Assembly (NCBI RefSeq): GCF_029211125.1
Contig: NZ_JARGEN010000017.1
Coordinates: 40,181-104,180, forward strand
Source of the DNA: Curvibacter soli
GTDB lineage: Bacteria > Pseudomonadota > Gammaproteobacteria > Burkholderiales > Burkholderiaceae_C
DNA: 64,000 nt
Reading direction: 5' to 3'
Position 1 is the stretch's first letter; every line of letters starts with the position of its first letter. The notes beneath the pieces are model-generated. The model had not been told where the DNA came from. It did no database searches and worked only from the letters and a program-made list of their open reading frames with translations. A program made the position numbers and the translations under genes. This document shows, piece by piece, positions 59,657 through 64,000 of this stretch.

Positions 59657-60163
59657 TTGCCTGCTTCCCTTCTTTCGCATAACGCGCCGCCGGTCCACTA
59701 CCCGGTAGGCGGTTCGCGCCTGGCGGGCGCCGCCCATGCGGTGTTCGCGGCGCTGGGCGCTTGCGTGCTGGCAGCCTGGTGCATCGTGGCTGCCGTCGTG
59801 GATTGGCGCCAGGGCGTGACGGCCCTGGCATGGGTGGCCGCCTGCTGCTGGGGCGGCCATGCCATGCGCAGTGCGGCGAGCGGTGAACTGTCGTGGGACG
59901 GCATGGCGTGGCAGTGGGCGGGCGCACCGCCGCGCCAGGACGTGGCGCTCGGCGTGCACCTGGATTTCCAGCGGGCCCTGCTCGTGTCGCTGCGCGATGG
60001 GCGGGGGCCGGTATTGTGGCTGTGGCTGGAACGCCGCGCCTGTCCCGAGCGCTGGGATATGCTGCGGCGTGCGGTATATTCGCGCGCCAGAATGGGCGCG
60101 GCCCCGAATGCCGCGCACCAGGACAGGGAGCCGATGGACCGGGTCGTCTCCACACCACCATGA
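59657..60163 (+). CDS. Membrane protein upstream of rpoE, possibly YgfX/CptA-like
   Basis: This protein has about 168 residues. It has a hydrophobic N-terminal hairpin (AAHAVFAALGACVLAAWCIV, TALAWVAACCWGGHAM). A beta-type segment follows (ELSWDGMAWQWAGAPP, HLDFQRALLVSLRDGRGPVLWLWLERRA), ending ERWDMLRRAVYS. This layout resembles YgfX/CptA proteins, but the match is by eye. The start is uncertain (TTG at 59657 shown; GTG at 59740 possible). Its TGA overlaps the rpoE ATG (ATGA), so sigma-E synthesis is coupled to it. Confidence 0.65.
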   Translation: MPASLLSHNAPPVHYPVGGSRLAGAAHAVFAALGACVLAAWCIVAAVVDWRQGVTALAWVAACCWGGHAMRSAASGELSWDGMAWQWAGAPPRQDVALGVHLDFQRALLVSLRDGRGPVLWLWLERRACPERWDMLRRAVYSRARMGAAPNAAHQDREPMDRVVSTPP

Positions 60164-60801
60164 CGCCCGCGAAACCATCCCCCACGCCCGCCAGTGCATC
60201 CGACAGCGATCTGCTGCTGGTCGAGCGCACCGTCGCGGGCGACCAGCGGGCCTTCGAGCTGCTGGTGGTGAAGTACCAGCGCCGCATCGAGCGGTTGATC
60301 GGGCGCATGGTGCGCGACGTCGACCTGGTCGAGGACATCGCCCAGGAGACCTTCATCCGCGCCTACCGTGCGCTGCACCAATTCCGCGGCGAGGCGCAGT
60401 TCTATACCTGGCTGTACCGGATCGCCGTCAACACGGCCAAGAAAGCCCTGGTCGACCTCAAGCGCAACCCGGTCATCACCGAAAGCGCACTGCGCGGCAG
60501 CGGCGACGAGGACGATGAAACTTCCATGGGGGGAAACGAACTAACCAGCGACGAAACCCCCGAGACGATACTGGCGGCGCAGGAAATCGCCGCCACGGTC
60601 AATGCGGCCATGGAGGCGCTGCCCGAGGATTTGCGGCAGGCGGTCACGCTGCGCGAGATCGAAGGGCTGAGCTACGAGGAAATCGCGGAGGCGATGAACT
60701 GCCCCATCGGCACGGTCCGCTCGCGCATCTTCCGCGCGCGCGAGGCCATCTCCGCCCGGGTCAAGCCCCTGCTGGAAAACCAGTCGGGCAAACGTTGGTA
60801 A
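60160..60801 (+). CDS. rpoE: RNA polymerase sigma factor RpoE (sigma-E)
   Basis: This 213-residue ECF sigma factor has region 2 (QRAFELLVVKYQRRIERLIG, DLVEDIAQETFIRAYRALHQ, FRGEAQFYTWLYRIAVN) and region 4 (LREIEGLSYEEIAEAMNCPI, GTVRSRIFRAREAI). A linker of about 35 acidic residues between them is typical of the proteobacterial RpoE/AlgU group. It directs the envelope-stress response and is followed by its anti-sigma genes. Confidence 0.97.
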   Translation: MTPAKPSPTPASASDSDLLLVERTVAGDQRAFELLVVKYQRRIERLIGRMVRDVDLVEDIAQETFIRAYRALHQFRGEAQFYTWLYRIAVNTAKKALVDLKRNPVITESALRGSGDEDDETSMGGNELTSDETPETILAAQEIAATVNAAMEALPEDLRQAVTLREIEGLSYEEIAEAMNCPIGTVRSRIFRAREAISARVKPLLENQSGKRW

Positions 60802-60828
60802 TGAACGAACGCGGTAGCAGGTGACGCC

Positions 60829-61458
60829 ATGACGACGGAAAAATTCGACAAGCATGAACAGGTATCGGCCCTCGCCGATGGGCAACTGCATGGCGAAGCG
60901 TTCGCGCTGGCGCTCGAACTGCTGTCTTCGGATGCCGAGGCAAGGGCCGCCTGGCATGCCTACCACCTGGTGGGCGATGTGCTGAGGTCGGACGATCTGG
61001 CGCATGGCTGCGCGCCCGATGCATTCCTGGCCCGGCTGCAGCAGCGGCTGCGGCGGGAGCCGCCGGTTGCCCGCCCGCAAGTGAGGGATGCCGTGGCGCC
61101 CGATGCCGTGCCGCCGCAACTGCCCGCGCGCGCGGCCGCGAATGCATCCGCCTGGGGCTGGAAGGCCGTGGCCGCATGCGCCTGCATTGCCGCCGTGGCG
61201 GCGGTGGGCTGGAATGCCGCCGGGTCGAGCCTGGAGATGCAGGCGGCATCGGCATCGCATATGGCCGTGGCGGCACCGCCCCATGCACCCGTGGCGGTGG
61301 CGCAAAGCGGCGGCACCGCTGCCGCCGAGCAGGTCATGATCCGCGATCCGCGCCTAGACGAACTGCTGGCCGCGCACAAGCAGTTCGGCGGTGCATCCGC
61401 CCTGCAGATGCCGGCGGGCTTCATGCGCAACGCTACTTTCGAGGGGCCTGCCCGCTGA
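60829..61458 (+). CDS. rseA: Anti-sigma-E factor RseA
   Basis: This 209-residue protein has an N-terminal sigma-binding part starting MTTEKFDKHEQVSALADGQL and containing EARAAWHAYHLVGDVLRSDD, the RseA hallmark. A membrane helix (WKAVAACACIAAVAAVGW) lies near residue 115, followed by a periplasmic tail ending MPAGFMRNATFEGP. Proteolysis of such proteins releases sigma-E on envelope stress. It lies 27 bases after rpoE. Confidence 0.92.
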   Translation: MTTEKFDKHEQVSALADGQLHGEAFALALELLSSDAEARAAWHAYHLVGDVLRSDDLAHGCAPDAFLARLQQRLRREPPVARPQVRDAVAPDAVPPQLPARAAANASAWGWKAVAACACIAAVAAVGWNAAGSSLEMQAASASHMAVAAPPHAPVAVAQSGGTAAAEQVMIRDPRLDELLAAHKQFGGASALQMPAGFMRNATFEGPAR

Positions 61459-61485
61459 GGCCCGTGCGGGGCCGTGCGTGAATTG

Positions 61486-62514
61486 ATGCCGATGGTGCCA
61501 AGTCTGTTCTTCTCCCGCATCTGCTGCGCGCTGGCCGTGGCGCTGTGCGCGCCTGCCTGGGCGGGCGCGCCGCTTGCGACGCAGCCATCCGCGGCTGCGG
61601 GCGAGCGCGATGTCAGCCAGTGGCTGATGCGCATCCACGAAGCCTCGCGCCAGCGGAGCTATGTGGGCACTTTCGTGGTGCTGTCGGCCGCGGGCGGCAT
61701 GTCGAGCTCGCGCATCTGGCATGCCTGCGACGGCGCGCAGCAGTTGGAGCGCGTGGAGGCGCTGACCGGCACGCCGCGCTCCACCTTCCGGCACAACGAC
61801 CATGTCATCACCTTCCTGCCCGACCTCAAGCTCGCGCGGGTCGAACAGCGCGAATCGCTGGGGCTCTTTCCCAACCTGCTGCAGGCGCCCGACTCCGCGA
61901 TTCCGGAGTTCTATGCCGCGCGCCATGTGGGTACGGAGCGCGTGGCGGGCTTCGATGCGGATGTGGTCGTGCTCAAGCCCCGCGACGGCCTGCGCTTCGG
62001 CTACAGGATCTGGAGCGAGAAGCGCACGGGCCTGGCCATGCAACTGCAGACGCTGGACACCGATGGCCGGGTGCTCGAACAGGTTGCGTTCTCCGAACTG
62101 GAGATCGACGCGCCCGTGCGCATGGACAAGCTCTCGCGCATGATGGGCAACAGGGCGGGTTACAAGGTGGAGAGGCCCGATCTCGCCAAGACCACGGCCG
62201 CTGCAGAGGGCTGGCAGCTCAAGGCGCCGGTGCCGGGCTTCCGCGCCATGAGCTGCTACCGCCGCCCTTTTCCGGCGGGGGGCGTCGGCGAGCGGACCAT
62301 GCAGTGGATATTCTCCGACGGGCTGGCGACCGTTTCGCTGTTCGTGGCGCCCTACGATGCGCAGCGCAACGCACAGGCCATCGAGCTCGTCATGGGCGCT
62401 ACGCGCACGCTGATGCAGCGGGTGGCGGACGATTGGTGGCTGACGGCCGTGGGCGAGGTGCCGATGCAGACGCTGAAGGCTTTCGCCGGCAGCCTGGAGC
62501 GCGTGGCGAAATAG
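61486..62514 (+). CDS. rseB: Sigma-E regulatory protein RseB/MucB
   Basis: This periplasmic protein of about 342 residues has a signal peptide (RICCALAVALCAPAWAGA). The N-terminal lipoprotein-carrier-like fold has WLMRIHEASRQRSYVGTFVV, and the C-terminal domain has GWQLKAPVPGFRAMSCYRRP, both typical of RseB. It protects RseA from cleavage until it binds misassembled lipopolysaccharide or lipoprotein. A GTG at 61474 is an alternative start. Confidence 0.92.
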   Translation: MPMVPSLFFSRICCALAVALCAPAWAGAPLATQPSAAAGERDVSQWLMRIHEASRQRSYVGTFVVLSAAGGMSSSRIWHACDGAQQLERVEALTGTPRSTFRHNDHVITFLPDLKLARVEQRESLGLFPNLLQAPDSAIPEFYAARHVGTERVAGFDADVVVLKPRDGLRFGYRIWSEKRTGLAMQLQTLDTDGRVLEQVAFSELEIDAPVRMDKLSRMMGNRAGYKVERPDLAKTTAAAEGWQLKAPVPGFRAMSCYRRPFPAGGVGERTMQWIFSDGLATVSLFVAPYDAQRNAQAIELVMGATRTLMQRVADDWWLTAVGEVPMQTLKAFAGSLERVAK

Positions 62515-62518
62515 GGTG

Positions 62519-62577
62519 CGCAGGCGTGTTTTGCCCGCGGGCAATGTTTTTGCGCCTGCCGCCCGTCCCGTTTTTTT
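62519..62577 (+). terminator. Possible terminator between rseB and mucD
   Basis: GCAGGCG and CGCCTGC bracket an inner palindrome TTGCCCGCGGGCAA, and the structure is followed by TTTTTTT at 62571-62577. It may allow partial read-through into mucD. Confidence 0.4.
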
Positions 62578-62596
62578 CTTTGGAGTTGAAAGGTCG

Positions 62597-64000
62597 ATGA
62601 TGGTGAAGATCGATTGGAAGACGCTGCCCGCCGGTGCGCTGCTGGGCATGGCGGTCGTGGGCATTGGCGCATCGCTCATGCCTCTGGAGGCGGCCCACGC
62701 CCAACCGGCTGCGGCGTTGCGGGCACTGCCCGATTTCACCGACCTGGTCGAGCAGGTCGGCCCTTCGGTGGTGAACATCCGCACCACCGAGAAAGTCCCG
62801 GCGCGCGGCGGCGCCAACGGCATGGACGAGGAAATGCAGGACTTCCTGCGCCGCTTCGGCATACCTGTTCCCAATGTCCCGCCTCAGCAGCGGCCCCGGC
62901 AGGGCGGCGAGGAGGCCCAGCCGCGCGGCGTGGGTTCGGGCTTCATTCTCACCTCCGATGGTTTCGTCATGACCAATGCCCATGTGGTCGAGGACGCCAC
63001 CGAGGTCATCGTCACGCTTACCGACAAGCGCGAGTTCAAGGCACGCATCATGGGCGCGGACAAGCGTTCCGATGTGGCCGTGGTGAAGATCGACGCCACC
63101 GGCCTGCCCGCCGTGAAGATTGGGGATGTGGGGCGGCTGAAGGCCGGCGAATGGGTCATGGCCATCGGCTCGCCGTTCGGCCTGGAAAACAGCGTGACGG
63201 CGGGCATCGTCAGCGCCAAGCAGCGCGACACAGGGGATTTCCTGCCGCTGATCCAGACCGACGTAGCGATCAACCCCGGCAACTCGGGCGGCCCGCTGAT
63301 CAACATGCGCGGCGAAGTGGTGGGAATCAACAGCCAGATCTATTCGCGCTCGGGCGGCTACATGGGCATCTCGTTCGCCATCCCGATCGACGAGGCCATC
63401 CGCGTCAGCGAGCAGTTGCGCACCAGTGGGCGCGTATCGCGCGGGCGCATTGGCGTGCAGATCGAGCAAGTGGGCAAGGACATCGCCGAGTCCATCGGCC
63501 TCGGCAAGTCCCAGGGTGCGCTCGTGCGCAGCGTCGAAGCGGGGTCGCCCGCCGAGAAGGCGGGCATAGAAGCGGGCGACGTGATCACGAAGTTCGACGG
63601 CAAGCCCATCGAGAAGACCGCCGACCTGCCGCGCCTGGTCGGCAACACCAAGCCGGGCACGAAGAGCACCATCACCGTGTTCCGGCGCGGTGCCTCGCGC
63701 GACCTGTCCATCAGCGTGGCAGAGATGGAGCCCGACCAGCCCGTCAAGGCCGATGCCGGCAAGGGGGAGAAGCCCGCCGTATCCTCTGCCGGAGAGCAAT
63801 TGGGGTTGGTCGTGACCGCGCTGACCGAAGACCAGCGCAAGGAGCTCAGGCTGCGCGGCGGCGTGGTGGTCGACAGCGCGGTCGATGCCGCTGCCCGCGC
63901 GGGCCTGCGCGAAGGCGACGTGATCGTGGCCATCGCCAACACCACGGTCTCCAACGTCAAGGAGTTCGAGGCGGTGCTTGCGCGCATCGACAAGACCAAG
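62597..64000 (+). CDS. mucD: Periplasmic serine protease DegP/MucD family, 5' part
   Basis: The gene runs off the window after 468 codons. A signal peptide (ALLGMAVVGIGASLMPLEAA) leads into a trypsin-like protease with His in VMTNAHVVEDATE, Asp in DKRSDVAVVKIDA and Ser in INPGNSGGPLINM. PDZ1 (RIGVQIEQVGKDIAESIGLG, AGIEAGDVITKFDG) and the start of PDZ2 (GGVVVDSAVDAAARAGLREG) follow. It degrades misfolded periplasmic proteins and belongs to the sigma-E regulon. Two adjacent ATG codons at 62597 and 62600 could start it. Confidence 0.95.
   Translation, partial: MMVKIDWKTLPAGALLGMAVVGIGASLMPLEAAHAQPAAALRALPDFTDLVEQVGPSVVNIRTTEKVPARGGANGMDEEMQDFLRRFGIPVPNVPPQQRPRQGGEEAQPRGVGSGFILTSDGFVMTNAHVVEDATEVIVTLTDKREFKARIMGADKRSDVAVVKIDATGLPAVKIGDVGRLKAGEWVMAIGSPFGLENSVTAGIVSAKQRDTGDFLPLIQTDVAINPGNSGGPLINMRGEVVGINSQIYSRSGGYMGISFAIPIDEAIRVSEQLRTSGRVSRGRIGVQIEQVGKDIAESIGLGKSQGALVRSVEAGSPAEKAGIEAGDVITKFDGKPIEKTADLPRLVGNTKPGTKSTITVFRRGASRDLSISVAEMEPDQPVKADAGKGEKPAVSSAGEQLGLVVTALTEDQRKELRLRGGVVVDSAVDAAARAGLREGDVIVAIANTTVSNVKEFEAVLARIDKTK

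Overview
The window is high-GC DNA, densely packed with genes, and looks like the chromosome of a betaproteobacterium in the Comamonadaceae (Acidovorax/Alicycliphilus-like). The evidence for this is the gene orders ppsA/ppsR, maf/yceD-rpmF-plsX-fabHDG-acpP-fabF-rpoE-rseAB-mucD and rne/rluC-HAD-Rieske-S49 peptidase, the type of the AhpC/AhpF and TRAP proteins, and short dispersed repeats with a GCTAT...AGCTGC core. I saw no rRNA, tRNA, CRISPR array, intact insertion sequence or prophage gene. The genus is inferred from protein character and was not tested by alignment.

Layout. 1-5.0 kb: the end of a phospholipase-D family gene, an HxlR regulator, an FKBP isomerase, an unknown protein, and a two-gene sodium:solute symporter (DUF4212 plus a large subunit carrying an EF-hand-like loop). 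5.1-11 kb: divergent ppsA/ppsR, then ahpC-ahpF. 11-20 kb: PPK2 kinase, a ThDP enzyme, a nitroreductase, an FMN riboswitch ahead of a type II lumazine synthase, a DASS-type permease, an MFS transporter and an AbrB-type membrane protein. 20-28 kb: clpB with a coupled small membrane gene, an ArgO/LysE exporter, and a TRAP system whose binding-protein gene converges on the permease genes. 28-36 kb: uppP, the proteasome-like Anbu protease, a frameshifted WYL regulator, several gene remnants, and mutS. 36-45 kb: rpsU, yqeY, a Q-rich FecR/DUF6600 protein, queF, a 2OG-Fe(II) oxygenase, yaaA and rne. 46-52.8 kb: the rluC cluster, a marR gene beside decayed DNA, and a translationally coupled maf / tetrapyrrole-methylase-like / MFS operon. 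53-64 kb: ribosomal protein L32, the fatty-acid synthesis cluster, and the sigma-E / RseA / RseB / MucD envelope-stress operon, which runs off the end.

How the genes work together. The last third is one functional block. It covers phospholipid and fatty-acid initiation (PlsX, FabH, FabD), elongation (FabG, AcpP, FabF) and the sigma-E response to envelope damage. AhpC/AhpF and YaaA deal with peroxide. PpsA and its bifunctional regulator PpsR control gluconeogenic entry from pyruvate. RNase E and RluC are divergently transcribed RNA-processing genes.

The most unusual content is non-coding. At least four families of small repeats are scattered through the window. A ~120-bp element with CCTGGAAACGGCAG inverted ends occurs five times, and three copies sit within about two bases of a stop codon. 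A GCTAT/AGCTGC repeat occurs at least eight times, three of them inside genes (mutS, yceD, the ThDP enzyme), where it is read as protein. A family with GACTnnnGCAAAA-like ends fills the whole maf/yceD promoter gap. A related inverted repeat sits over the Shine-Dalgarno of rne. Decayed genes (GGDEF, BVMO/SDR, VapC, WYL) cluster at 28-36 kb.
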